Shown here: in pieces, positions 13,182-20,690 of the stretch
Layout: every line of letters begins with the position of its first letter
Numbering within the stretch: the stretch's first letter is position 1
Source of the DNA: a virus
DNA: 39,229 nt
IMG/VR virus record: IMGVR_UViG_3300042517_000534
Span: 1-39,229 of that record
Reading direction: 5' to 3' (one strand)
The notes under the pieces: model-generated
What the model was told of the DNA's origin: nothing
The model's database searches: none
Seen by the model: only the letters and a program-made list of their open reading frames with translations
Program-made: the position numbers and the translations under genes

Positions 13182-13840
13182 CGAACACTGTAGTGATTGG
13201 CGGCAGGTCGTTTGGAAGCAAGGCGGAGGCCGAGGCGCATATCCGCGAGCTGTTGGCGAGGTGGAAGGGCCAGCCTATAATCAAGGGCGATGACGCGCAG
13301 TTTGTCGAGTCTTTGCTGGCCGGGCATCCCCAACGCGGCGTGATTGCCGACTGCGGGATTAAGCACGTCAGGGTGCAGGAGATAGATAACGGCTACCTGC
13401 GTTTTCTGGCCGTGAGAGTCGATGGGTCAGTGCGCGACTTTTCATGGCGGCACTGCATCTCTCCGAAGTCGCAACGCGCGGCGGTTATGAGCGTGTGCCG
13501 GTCGGTCGTGGATCCGCAAATTGCGGCGTTCCGGGGTGAGTATTGGTCGGTCAGGACAACAGCGCAATGCCCAGTGGCCAATACGCAAATGACTATAGCA
13601 ACATCGGACGTCGACCACGCGCCTCCTAATACGTTTGCCGTATTGGTCGAGAAGTGGCTGGCCGTTGTAAGAAGCGGCTTTGATCTGATCGAGATTGAGC
13701 ACCAGGCCGGCTACGGCCAACGATCGCGTTTCGTCGAGACGTGGCTGGAGCCAGATTGGGCCGAGTATCACGAATGGAACGCCCGGCTGCGAGTGGTTTC
13801 GCGGCTGGCGAACCGCTCCCTACTGCGGAGGAAAAGCTAG
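13178..13840 (+). CDS. DCL/DUF3223 domain protein with HNH-like C-terminus
   Basis: The 220-residue product has an N-terminal DCL (DUF3223) domain: FGSKAEAEAHIRELLARW (12-29), DAQFVESLLAGHPQRG (about 39-54), then strands to DFSWRHCISP (87-96). The C-terminal half has QIAAFRGEYW, CPVANTQM and DVDHAPPNTFAVLVEKWL, which resembles the VDH-x-x-P-x-F-x-x-L signature of HNH-type nucleases fused to DCL domains in phages. Only one cysteine remains in the putative metal knuckle, so catalysis is uncertain. It sits just before the primase-helicase and might act as a replication or recombination nuclease. The start is in an ATGA overlap. Confidence 0.75.
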   Translation: MTNTVVIGGRSFGSKAEAEAHIRELLARWKGQPIIKGDDAQFVESLLAGHPQRGVIADCGIKHVRVQEIDNGYLRFLAVRVDGSVRDFSWRHCISPKSQRAAVMSVCRSVVDPQIAAFRGEYWSVRTTAQCPVANTQMTIATSDVDHAPPNTFAVLVEKWLAVVRSGFDLIEIEHQAGYGQRSRFVETWLEPDWAEYHEWNARLRVVSRLANRSLLRRKS

Positions 13841-15888
13841 TGACGAACACTCTTAGTGAAATCGCGGCGGCGTATGTAGCTGCTGGCTGGCCGGTGCATC
13901 CGCTGCGGGCGAAGGACAAAATACCCGCGACGCAACACGGTTGCCGCGACGCGAGCTTTGATGCGGCGCTGGTGGCTGATTGGTGGCAGAAGTGGCCAGC
14001 GGCCAACATCGGGCTGGCTACGGGTCACGGCTACTTTGTCGTGGACCTTGACGGTGCGGCTGCGGCGGCCTGGGCTGAGGCGAACGAATTACCCTCGACA
14101 CTGACCGCTGCAACGGCGCGGGGGCGGCATTTGTACTACGCACTACCGCCCGGCGTGGCCGTGGCAAACAGCGCGGGCCAGGTGGCCGAGGGCGTAGACA
14201 TCCGCGGCACTGGCGGTTACGTTGTCGCGCCGCCATCGGTGCACCCCAGCGGCCACGTGTACCAGTGGCTCGACGTTGACCAGGAGGCGCCGTCTCGTAT
14301 CTTGCTGGCGGCTGCGCCCGATTGGCTGCTTGCCATGATAGGGACTAGCGAGACGCGGGCGCGGAACCCGAGCGAGCGGTTCGATCTGCCGTCGCGCATT
14401 GCCAAGGGAACGCAGCACCATACGCTGTTCAAATTTGCGTGCAGCTTGCGGGCGCGGGAGACGCCGGAGGCAGACATCCACCGGCAGGTGCTGAAGGCCG
14501 CGCAGGCCTGCGAAGATGTGCCTCCGGATCGCAACGTGCGGAAAATCGTCGATTGGGTACTTGGGCGTTATGCGGCCGGCCGGAGTGGCGGGGCAAAGCC
14601 AGAGGACGCGGCCAGCAAGCTCGAAGACGACGACGAGGAACGCAAGAAGCCGCACCCGAATACAATCGCCAAGCGAATACTGGTCGATCACCGAATCATC
14701 AACTGTGACGGGGTGCTGTACGAGTACGGGCTCACGCACTGGCGGCAAGTCTCGGCCGAGCGGCTGAAGGCGCTGGCTGCCGACTGCGACGGCAAGGATA
14801 CGACCCAGCGGAGGCGGGCCGAGACGGCCGACTATATCCGTTGCTCGACGCATCGCCAGGAGCAGCAGTGGCGACTGCTCCAGCCGTGGGAAGTGGCCGT
14901 TGGCAACGGCGTCATCGACCTGCGGGCCGATAGCTTGGCCATGCGTCCGCACAACGCCGAGGACTACCTCCAGGCGTGCGTCCCGGTGCCGCTGCAGCGG
15001 TCGGCGCAGTGCCCAACGCTTATGCGGTGTCTCGACACGTACTTTGGCGGCGACCATGACGGCGAGGCGAAGAAGCTGGCCCTGCAGGAGTTTTTTGGCT
15101 ACTGCCTAATGTCTCACGCCCGGTATAAGAAGGCGCTGCTGTGCTACGGGGAAAGCAACTGCGGCAAGAGTACAATCCCGTTCCTGCTCCGCGAGCTGGT
15201 GGGCGCGGCCAACATGTGCGCCGTGTCAGTAGAGGATATGGACGACCCGCGCAAGCGTGCGCCGCTGCGGGGCAAGCTGATCAACGCGCTGACGGAGCTA
15301 CCGACGGACGCCATGATCGCCGACGGCGGCTTCAAGACGCTGGTCAGCACCGAGGAGCCGATCCAGTTTGACGAGAAGTACATGCCGAGCATTATGGACG
15401 TGCCCATCGCCAAGCACGTCATCGTTACCAACACCCTGCCGGCCATCAACGACCGATCCAGGGGTACGTTCAACCGGCTGCTGCTGATCCAGTTCAACCA
15501 CGTCATCCCGGAAAGTGAGCAGAACAAAAAAGTGTGGGACGAGCTGCGGAACGAGATCGAGGGCGTGTTGTTGTGGTCCATCGAGGGGGCGCGGCGGCTG
15601 TGGGCGAAGGATGGCCGGTTTACGGCGGCGGGCGCTGTGGAAATGGAGGAGTACCGGAACGAACAGAACCCGGTGCTGGAGTGGATTCAGGAAGCCTGTG
15701 AGCGCGACGAGGACGGGCGCGTGCTGCTGACCGACATGCGGGAGCGGTACTGCCGGTGGGCCGGAAAGGCGGTGTCGCCCAAGTGGTTCGCACAGGGACT
15801 AGTTGGGGCTGGGTATCAGATCACGCCCAACCCGGTGTGGATCGGCACCCGCAAAGGTCGGGCGTGTCTGGGCCTCCGGCTGCTGTAG
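13840..15888 (+). CDS. Primase-polymerase / D5-type replicative helicase
   Basis: GTG 13840 overlaps the previous TAG, with GGAGG nine bases upstream, giving 682 residues. The N-terminus is a Prim-Pol domain (PF09250 type): GWPVHPL, FVVDLDG with D69 and D71, RGRHLYY with H97, and VDIRGTGGYVVAPPSVHPSG (119-138). The C-terminus is a D5/P4-alpha-like superfamily 3 helicase: Walker A GESNCGKST (437-445), FDEKYMPSI, then HVIVTNTLPAINDRSRGTFNRLLLI (sensor and arginine finger region). It should prime and unwind at the origin as one protein. A domain downstream of the ATPase (about 610-682, a winged-helix-like region) may bind origin DNA; GGAAC iterons begin right after its stop. Confidence 0.9.
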   Translation: MTNTLSEIAAAYVAAGWPVHPLRAKDKIPATQHGCRDASFDAALVADWWQKWPAANIGLATGHGYFVVDLDGAAAAAWAEANELPSTLTAATARGRHLYYALPPGVAVANSAGQVAEGVDIRGTGGYVVAPPSVHPSGHVYQWLDVDQEAPSRILLAAAPDWLLAMIGTSETRARNPSERFDLPSRIAKGTQHHTLFKFACSLRARETPEADIHRQVLKAAQACEDVPPDRNVRKIVDWVLGRYAAGRSGGAKPEDAASKLEDDDEERKKPHPNTIAKRILVDHRIINCDGVLYEYGLTHWRQVSAERLKALAADCDGKDTTQRRRAETADYIRCSTHRQEQQWRLLQPWEVAVGNGVIDLRADSLAMRPHNAEDYLQACVPVPLQRSAQCPTLMRCLDTYFGGDHDGEAKKLALQEFFGYCLMSHARYKKALLCYGESNCGKSTIPFLLRELVGAANMCAVSVEDMDDPRKRAPLRGKLINALTELPTDAMIADGGFKTLVSTEEPIQFDEKYMPSIMDVPIAKHVIVTNTLPAINDRSRGTFNRLLLIQFNHVIPESEQNKKVWDELRNEIEGVLLWSIEGARRLWAKDGRFTAAGAVEMEEYRNEQNPVLEWIQEACERDEDGRVLLTDMRERYCRWAGKAVSPKWFAQGLVGAGYQITPNPVWIGTRKGRACLGLRLL

Positions 15889-15893
15889 TCGGC

Positions 15894-16151
15894 GCTTGGA
15901 ACAGATCTTGGAACGCTTGGAACAGATCTTGGAACGGATCTTTTTCCCCATCTGTTCCACGCAACCCACTCATTCTTATATACTTCTTCTTCTTGGAACG
16001 GATGGAACAGGAGAATATAAAGAGTATATCAGTCAGAGGAAGGGAGAGAGGGGAGAGAACGTAGAAAATGAACGCAACAATGGAAACTGCCGTTCCATCC
16101 GTTCCAAGCGTTCCAAGGCTTCCCAACCATCCGGCAATCCCGGATAGTTCC
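15894..16151. repeat. GGAAC iteron cluster, candidate replication origin
   Basis: Eleven GGAAC/GTTCC pentamers lie in 258 bp. On the + strand they start at 15898, 15910, 15919, 15931, 15995 and 16004; inverted copies start at 15954, 16092, 16101, 16110 and 16147. Neighbouring copies are spaced 9 or 12 bp. A unit of TTGGAACAGATCTTGGAAC is tandemly duplicated with period 21 (15894-15936). Between the two groups lies A+T-rich DNA (ATTCTTATATACTTC; AATATAAAGAGTATATC) and a purine tract (16036-16070). Iterons next to a primase-helicase gene are how P4-type alpha proteins find their origin, so this is probably ori. Confidence 0.72.
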
Positions 16152-16204
16152 CTAGTGCGGACATTTGCGCCGCGCCTGGACGGCGGTGACGACGGCGCCG
16201 CACG

Positions 16205-16210
16205 TAAACT
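16205..16210 (+). promoter_or_regulatory. Candidate leaderless -10 element (TAAACT) for HNH gene
   Basis: TAAACT ends five bases before ATG 16216, and no Shine-Dalgarno sequence is present. The same TAAACT precedes the start at 34348 by six bases. Confidence 0.33.
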
Positions 16211-16215
16211 TAATC

Positions 16216-16533
16216 ATGGCCACTCGTCCTCCCCGCTGGTGCCAGCGCTGCCTTGCCGCCCATGGCCCACAATGCCCGGCCCGTCCGCGACCTACCGACC
16301 GACGGCCCGACTCGACCGCCCGCGGATATGACTCGACATGGGAGCTCCTGTCGCGCATGGTCAGGCGCGAGGAGCCCGTGTGCCGCATCTGCCAAGCGGC
16401 GGTGGCTACCGAGGTGGACCACATCGTGCCGCTGCGCGCGGGCGGGGTGCGGCTGGACCGTAGCAACCTGCAGGCCCTGTGCCACCAGTGCCACACGTGG
16501 AAGACCAAGGGCGACCGGCGGCGGTACCCATAA
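16216..16533 (+). CDS. HNH endonuclease of the packaging module
   Basis: ATG 16216 gives 105 residues; an upstream TTG at 16165 in frame is less likely. The N-terminus has cysteines CQRC (9-12) and C20. The HNH core follows: VCRICQ with C56 and C59, EVDHIVPLRAGG with D68 and H69, then RSNLQALCHQCHTWKT with N84, C89, C92 and H93. These are the histidine-asparagine-histidine nuclease positions plus a zinc knuckle. In HK97-like cos phages an HNH protein encoded just before the terminase genes helps the terminase cleave cos, and the gene order here is the same. No Shine-Dalgarno sequence is seen. Confidence 0.9.
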   Translation: MATRPPRWCQRCLAAHGPQCPARPRPTDRRPDSTARGYDSTWELLSRMVRREEPVCRICQAAVATEVDHIVPLRAGGVRLDRSNLQALCHQCHTWKTKGDRRRYP

Positions 16534-16552
16534 ACTTGGCTTATAGCTGGCC

Positions 16553-16752
16553 GACTAGTACCCTGTGGAAATCTGGGCGGCAAAAGGCGAAGCTGAGGCG
16601 AAGAAAAGGGGAGGGGTGGGTCGGATCCTGGCGGTTTTGAGCGCAGCACCGACTTCGGAACCCGGTTACGTTAAATTCTGGGTTTCCCGGTTTCGGTTTC
16701 CACAGGTTTTCGACAGGTTTTCCACAGGTACCCTCAAAAAACCACTAGTACC
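16553..16752. promoter_or_regulatory. cos-like intergenic region with repeats
   Basis: The 278-bp gap between HNH and terS contains three perfectly phased 11-bp repeats TTTCCACAGGT / TTTCGACAGGT / TTTCCACAGGT (16697-16729), degenerate TTTC-GG units just before them, an inverted copy CCTGTGGAAA (16562-16571), and ACTAGTACC twice in direct orientation (16554-16562 and 16744-16752). Terminase small subunits bind repeated sites beside cos, and cos usually lies in this position in HNH-TerS-TerL phages. The cleavage point itself cannot be read. The TTTTCCACA core also resembles a relaxed DnaA box. Confidence 0.55.
16697..16729 (+). repeat. Three tandem 11-bp repeats (TTTCCACAGGT)
   Basis: Units at 16697-16707, 16708-16718 and 16719-16729 are adjacent without gaps; the middle one differs by one base (C to G). 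An 11-bp period places all copies on about the same DNA face, as expected for cooperative protein binding. Confidence 0.88.
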
Positions 16753-16799
16753 GAGTTGGAGCGCTTCGTATAGGCGCATTAAATGCACGCATGGTGGTA

Positions 16800-16805
16800 T
16801 AAGCT
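16800..16805 (+). promoter_or_regulatory. Candidate leaderless -10 element (TAAGCT/TATAAG) for terS
   Basis: TAAGCT ends six bases before ATG 16812; overlapping it, TGGTATAAG (16795-16803) is a good extended -10. Upstream TTGGAG (16756) with TTAAAT 17 bases on (16779) is a second possible promoter. No Shine-Dalgarno sequence precedes terS. Confidence 0.4.
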
Positions 16806-16811
16806 AGAATC

Positions 16812-17198
16812 ATGGGACTACGAGGACCGATACCCAAAAACCCGCCGCCGAAGCCCGGCCCGATCATCCAGGAATCCATCGCCCCGCCGGCCAACCTGTG
16901 CCCCGAAGAGGTCGCCATCTTCCGGCAACTGGTCGAAGACAATCGCGCCGCCGGCGTACCCATGCGCCAGGCCGACGCTGCCATGTACGGTGACCTCGCC
17001 TCAGCGACGTATCGCCGCGAGTCGGCAGCAGACGACCGCGTTTGGCTGGCATTAACCCGTCAGATCGAAGAGTTACGGGGCCAACTGTGCATCGGGCCAC
17101 GAAGCCGCGGCCGCGCCGGGATCCGCGACGTCGAAAAGCCGGTCGCCAAGACGGCGCTGGCAAGGGTGTTGGAACTTGCCAAAGCAAAGCAGCAGTAA
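16812..17198 (+). CDS. Terminase small subunit
   Basis: The 128-residue protein starts MGLRGPIPKNPPPKPG, the basic Gly/Pro-rich N-terminus usual for small subunits of HK97-like (P27-type) terminases, and continues with helical segments (EEVAIFRQLVEDNRAAG, DAAMYGDLASATYRRES) ending in a Lys/Ala helix (ALARVLELAKAKQQ). It should bind the cos/pac site upstream and load the large subunit. Identification rests on the N-terminal motif and on position just before terL, which it overlaps by 23 bp. No ribosome binding site is visible; a leaderless start is possible. Confidence 0.8.
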   Translation: MGLRGPIPKNPPPKPGPIIQESIAPPANLCPEEVAIFRQLVEDNRAAGVPMRQADAAMYGDLASATYRRESAADDRVWLALTRQIEELRGQLCIGPRSRGRAGIRDVEKPVAKTALARVLELAKAKQQ

Positions 17199-18762
17199 CG
17201 GCAACTGGCTGGACCTAAGCGCGGTTCAAATGGCCGAGACGCTTATCGGCGGCCTCACCCTCACCAAAGCCACCCGCTCCGGCGGCCCTGAGCCATTTGA
17301 GCTGCTGCCGCACAGCCGCAAGCTAATTGCCAACCTGCTTGGCTGGAAGCGGCCAGACGGTCGCCGCCTGTATCGGAAGGCCTTTGCGTCGATGGGGCGG
17401 AAGCAAGCCAAAACCCAAACCGTTGCCGCGCTGGTCGTGGCCGAGTTTTTTTTGAGCCAGGAAAAGAAGCAGGAGATCTACATGGCGGCCAAAGACCGCG
17501 ACCAGGCGAGCATCTGTTTCGACGCCGTCGCCGACATGATCCGCGCATCGGAGGACCTGCTTCCGCTGGTGACGATCACCGAGTCGCGCAAGCTGATCCG
17601 GCACAACGAGTCCGGTTCAATCATCCGCGCCCTAAGCAGTGACGGCGCCGGGAAGCACGGCTACAACCCCTCGCTGGTGGTGTTCGACGAACTCCACGCC
17701 TGGGGCATTGCCGAGCAGGAGCTTTACGACGCGCTGACGACCGGAAGCAAAAGCCGTCGCAACCCGCTGTGGGTGACCATCACGACGGCGGGCAGCAATC
17801 AGGAATCTATCTGCTACCGCGAGTACCAATACGCTAGGCGCGTGGCGTCGGGCGAGATCCAGGACGAGAGCTACTTCCCACTGATCTACGAGGTGCCGAT
17901 TGACGCCGACTGGACCGACCAGAGCCTGTGGCCGCTGGCGCTGCCGACGCTCGGCGTGCTGCACGACATCCGCGACTACGAAGAGGAGTTTCGGCAGGCG
18001 CTGGCCCGGCCCGAGAAGCAGAACACGTTTCGGCGGCTCTACCTGAATCAGTGGACCAGCGCCACGACTACATGGATACCGCTGCGCGACTGGGACCAGT
18101 GCATGGACGAGTTCCCGGATCTGGCCGGCGTGCCGTGCTACGGCGGGCTGGACCTGGCGGCGGTGCGCGACCTGACGGCATTTGCGCTGTGCTGGCCATA
18201 TGAGGGCAAAGTCTATTACCGGGCCTGGGCTTACCTGCCGTCGAAGATGCTGGCCGAGAAGACCGCAACCGACGGCGTGCCATACGTCCAGTGGGCGCAG
18301 GGCGGTCACATCGAGACCATGCCGGGTAACACTGTCGATTGGCGCTATGTGGTCGCGCATATCACGAAGCTGTCCGAGCAGTACAACATCCAGGCCATTG
18401 CCTACGACCGCTACGGCGCGCGCGATACGGCGCAGCAGCTGCAGGACGCGGGTATACCCGTGGTGGAGTTCGGCCAGGGCTACGTGTCGATGTCGCCAGC
18501 CGCGAAGCGCTTTGAGCAGCTAGTCCACGAGCGGCAGCTAGTTCACGACGGCTCGCCCGTGCTGCGCTGGAACATCGAATGCTGCGAGATCGCTAGCGAC
18601 CCGGCAGGCAACATCAAACCGGTCCACCCAGACCGCCATCGCGAGACGACCCGCAACGATCTAGTGATTGCGTGCGTCATGGCGACCGGTATTAGCACCA
18701 GTGCGAAGCCGAAGGAGCGTTCGGTGTACGAGGACATGGTGCCGGTCACGTTGGGCTGGTAG
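17176..18762 (+). CDS. Terminase large subunit (HK97 type)
   Basis: The 528-residue protein is the packaging ATPase-nuclease of the Terminase_1 family. The ATPase has the variant Walker A GRKQAKT (74-80), Walker B LVVFDE (167-172) and coupling motif TTAGS (203-207). The nuclease has GLDLAAVRD with D326, YDRYGA with D411, and a C-terminal RNDLVIACVMA block. Length fits the family. I use TTG 17176, which has only a weak GGA upstream and overlaps terS by 23 bp; ATG 17230 is the next option but would trim the N-terminus. The stop lies inside a repeat that continues towards the portal gene. Confidence 0.93.
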   Translation: MPKQSSSNGNWLDLSAVQMAETLIGGLTLTKATRSGGPEPFELLPHSRKLIANLLGWKRPDGRRLYRKAFASMGRKQAKTQTVAALVVAEFFLSQEKKQEIYMAAKDRDQASICFDAVADMIRASEDLLPLVTITESRKLIRHNESGSIIRALSSDGAGKHGYNPSLVVFDELHAWGIAEQELYDALTTGSKSRRNPLWVTITTAGSNQESICYREYQYARRVASGEIQDESYFPLIYEVPIDADWTDQSLWPLALPTLGVLHDIRDYEEEFRQALARPEKQNTFRRLYLNQWTSATTTWIPLRDWDQCMDEFPDLAGVPCYGGLDLAAVRDLTAFALCWPYEGKVYYRAWAYLPSKMLAEKTATDGVPYVQWAQGGHIETMPGNTVDWRYVVAHITKLSEQYNIQAIAYDRYGARDTAQQLQDAGIPVVEFGQGYVSMSPAAKRFEQLVHERQLVHDGSPVLRWNIECCEIASDPAGNIKPVHPDRHRETTRNDLVIACVMATGISTSAKPKERSVYEDMVPVTLGW

Positions 18763-18821
18763 CACGCCAAGCAAAATTCGTGATACCGTGGTAGCACGAT
18801 GCAGTAGGGATTGTGATACCG
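18757..18821. promoter_or_regulatory. Tandem imperfect-palindrome site between terL and portal
   Basis: The 60-bp gap carries a duplicated unit. TGGTAGCACG occurs at 18757-18766 and 18789-18798, and GTGATACCG at 18780-18788 and 18813-18821, so each unit is 10 bp + 13 or 14 bp variable + 9 bp. GTGATACC is the reverse complement of GGTATCAC, one base off GGTAGCAC, so there are four half-sites GGTA(G/T)CAC in alternating orientation. The central pair (18780-18797) forms a near-continuous palindrome. The last half-site touches the portal start codon. It looks like a multi-site operator or a structured RNA leader controlling portal expression. Confidence 0.7.
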
Positions 18822-18822
18822 G

Positions 18823-20022
18823 ATGAACCTTTTCGGCAAGCTCATGGTCAAGCTCGGCGCAACGCCGCCACCAGATAACGACTTCTGGTATCGGCCTGTG
18901 TCTGGAAGCAAGTACTACGTGTCGAGCGAGTCGGCCATGCGTATCACTGCGGTCTGGGCCTGCGTGCGCGTGATTGCCGAGACCATCGGCAGCCTGCCGC
19001 TGGGGATTTACCGGCGTGGCCGAGATGGCCGCGAGTTGGATCGCAACCATCCGCTCTATTATCTGCTGCATGACTCGCCGAATGCGGACATGACGGCGTT
19101 TGAGTTTTGGGAGCTGGCGGCGAAGTGCCTGTGCCTGTCGGGCAACTTTTACGCGCGGATCCAGACCAACCAGCGCGGCGACGTGACGCAGTTGACGCCG
19201 CTGTCGCCGTCGTCGGTGCGCGTGTTCCGCGACCCGGAAACCGGCGTGATGGTCTACCAGTACGGGCAAAGCATGTTCACGGCCTCGGACATTCTGCACA
19301 TTCCAGGCCTGGGCTACGACGGCGAAGATAGCCTGACCGGCTACTCGCCCGTTGGCTACATGGCGCAGGCGTTGGGTATGACGCAAGACGCCGAAGGGTA
19401 CGGCGCCAACTTCTTCCGCAACAACGCCACGCCGCCCGCCTACATGACCGTGCCGCAAGCGTTGAGCAACGAGGCGCGGAAGAATTTGCAGACTTGGCTG
19501 ATGGAGAATTACGGAGGCGTTCGCAACGCCGGAAAGATCGGCGTTCTGGAGCAGGGCGCGGAAATCAGGACTGTCGCCATCAACCACCGGGACATGCAGT
19601 TTCTGGAGTTGCGCCAGTATCAGAAGGCCGACATCTGCTCAATTTTCCGTGTGCCGCCGCACATGATCCAGGATTTGACGCGTTCGACGAATAACAACAT
19701 TGAGCATCAGGGCATCGACTTTGCGACGCACACGATCCGGCCTTGGCTGACCCGCATCGAGAAGCGCATCAACCTGCAGTTGTTTGGGCCGCGAGAGGCG
19801 ACAAATTACTACGCCGAGTTCAACATGGACGCCTTGCTTCGCGGCGACGCGGCCAGCCGCGCCAGCTATTATTCGGCCATGCGAAACATCGGCGCATTGA
19901 ATGCGAACGAGATCCGCAGCAAAGAGAACATGAACCCATACGACGGCGGCGAGCTGTATCTGGTGCAGGGCGCCATGGTGCCAGTCGCGCAGGCCGGGGC
20001 ATTCCAAGGGGGTGCGCAATGA
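18823..20022 (+). CDS. Portal protein (HK97 family)
   Basis: The 399-residue product is an HK97-type portal (PF04860), the dodecameric ring through which DNA enters the head. Visible family blocks are TAVWACVRVIAETIGSLPL (43-61), LLHDSPNADMTAFEFWE (about 81-97), LTGYSPV, ANFFRNNATPPAYM, and the C-terminal FRVPPHMIQDL...NNIEHQGIDF and MNPYDGG. Length is normal. There is no close Shine-Dalgarno sequence (AGGGA is 12 bases away), and the start abuts the repeat site described upstream, so translation may depend on RNA structure. The end overlaps the protease start by 4 bp. Confidence 0.93.
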   Translation: MNLFGKLMVKLGATPPPDNDFWYRPVSGSKYYVSSESAMRITAVWACVRVIAETIGSLPLGIYRRGRDGRELDRNHPLYYLLHDSPNADMTAFEFWELAAKCLCLSGNFYARIQTNQRGDVTQLTPLSPSSVRVFRDPETGVMVYQYGQSMFTASDILHIPGLGYDGEDSLTGYSPVGYMAQALGMTQDAEGYGANFFRNNATPPAYMTVPQALSNEARKNLQTWLMENYGGVRNAGKIGVLEQGAEIRTVAINHRDMQFLELRQYQKADICSIFRVPPHMIQDLTRSTNNNIEHQGIDFATHTIRPWLTRIEKRINLQLFGPREATNYYAEFNMDALLRGDAASRASYYSAMRNIGALNANEIRSKENMNPYDGGELYLVQGAMVPVAQAGAFQGGAQ

Positions 20023-20681
20023 ACATAGAGCAAGCGCAACAGCTACTGCTGCAGGCGCCGCAATCGCTGCTGTCGTCGCTGCGGCCGACCGAGTCGCTAC
20101 AAATGCCGGACGAAGGCGATAAGGTCGAGCTCCCGGGCAAGCGCAAGCGTGACGTGCTGTTTTACTCGGGCGCGAAAGTCGAGCGCGTCGATATGTGGTC
20201 CGGAGACGTGTACGACCTGTCGTTTGCCATGGACGGCGGCGACCTTACGCAGCTGGCTGGTAAGCCAGTCCTCGACGGTCACCAGCAGGAAGAGGTCGAG
20301 TACGTCCTAGGCGTAGTGGAAAGCCCGCGCCGCACGCGCCGCGGCTACGAGGCGACGCTGCGCTTTTCTGACCGGGAAGATGTCGCGCCGGTCTGGCAGG
20401 ATATTGAGGACGGAATCCTGACCAGCGTTTCGATGGGCGTGCAGATCGTGGAGATGACGCAAGCGCCGGACTCGACGGTCAAGCGGCCGCATTTGCTGGC
20501 GACCAAGTGGAAGCCGTTCGAGATCTCCATCGTCCCCATCGGGGCCGACCCCGGAGCCAAGTTTTTGTCGGCCAGCCTTTCGGCGGCCAAACGAATTTCG
20601 TCCGCGCCCAGCGCGGCTGAAAACCACGCCCGGCACGAGCTGGCGCTGCGCGAGCGGCGCTGGCGGGTGTTGGGCAGATAA
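20019..20681 (+). CDS. Prohead maturation protease (HK97 type)
   Basis: ATG 20019 in an ATGA overlap gives 220 residues. The herpesvirus-like serine protease fold of HK97 gp4 is indicated by LDGHQQEEVEYVLGVV with catalytic H88, by the nucleophile region ILTSVSMGVQI with S138, and by KPFEISIVPIGADPGAKF (165-182) with E168. A short N-terminal extension (1-45) precedes the domain. It would cut the capsid scaffold (delta) segment during head maturation. A longer frame from 19743 would cover the portal gene out of frame and is rejected. Confidence 0.9.
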   Translation: MNIEQAQQLLLQAPQSLLSSLRPTESLQMPDEGDKVELPGKRKRDVLFYSGAKVERVDMWSGDVYDLSFAMDGGDLTQLAGKPVLDGHQQEEVEYVLGVVESPRRTRRGYEATLRFSDREDVAPVWQDIEDGILTSVSMGVQIVEMTQAPDSTVKRPHLLATKWKPFEISIVPIGADPGAKFLSASLSAAKRISSAPSAAENHARHELALRERRWRVLGR

Positions 20682-20690
20682 GGAGCACAC

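Larger units (their letters stand above)
15889..16215 (+). other. Non-coding region holding the iterons
   Basis: This 327-bp gap lies between the primase-helicase and HNH genes. Apart from the iterons and the A+T-rich segment I see no gene: open frames through it (for example 16068-16331) have no ribosome binding site and read the GTTCC repeats as VPSVPSV-type low-complexity sequence. Confidence 0.65.

Noticed and set aside
15894-16151. CRISPR array
   Set aside because: Repeats are 5-9 bp with 9 or 12 bp periods and mixed orientation, not 20-40 bp repeats with unique spacers.
16068-16331. Open frame of 87 codons across the iterons into the HNH gene
   Set aside because: No ribosome binding site; it reads GTTCC repeats and then runs out of frame over the HNH gene.
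16697-16729. DnaA-box cluster as the main origin
   Set aside because: The TTTTCCACA cores are off consensus and lie in the terminase leader; the GGAAC iterons next to the helicase are a better origin candidate, though host DnaA binding is not excluded.
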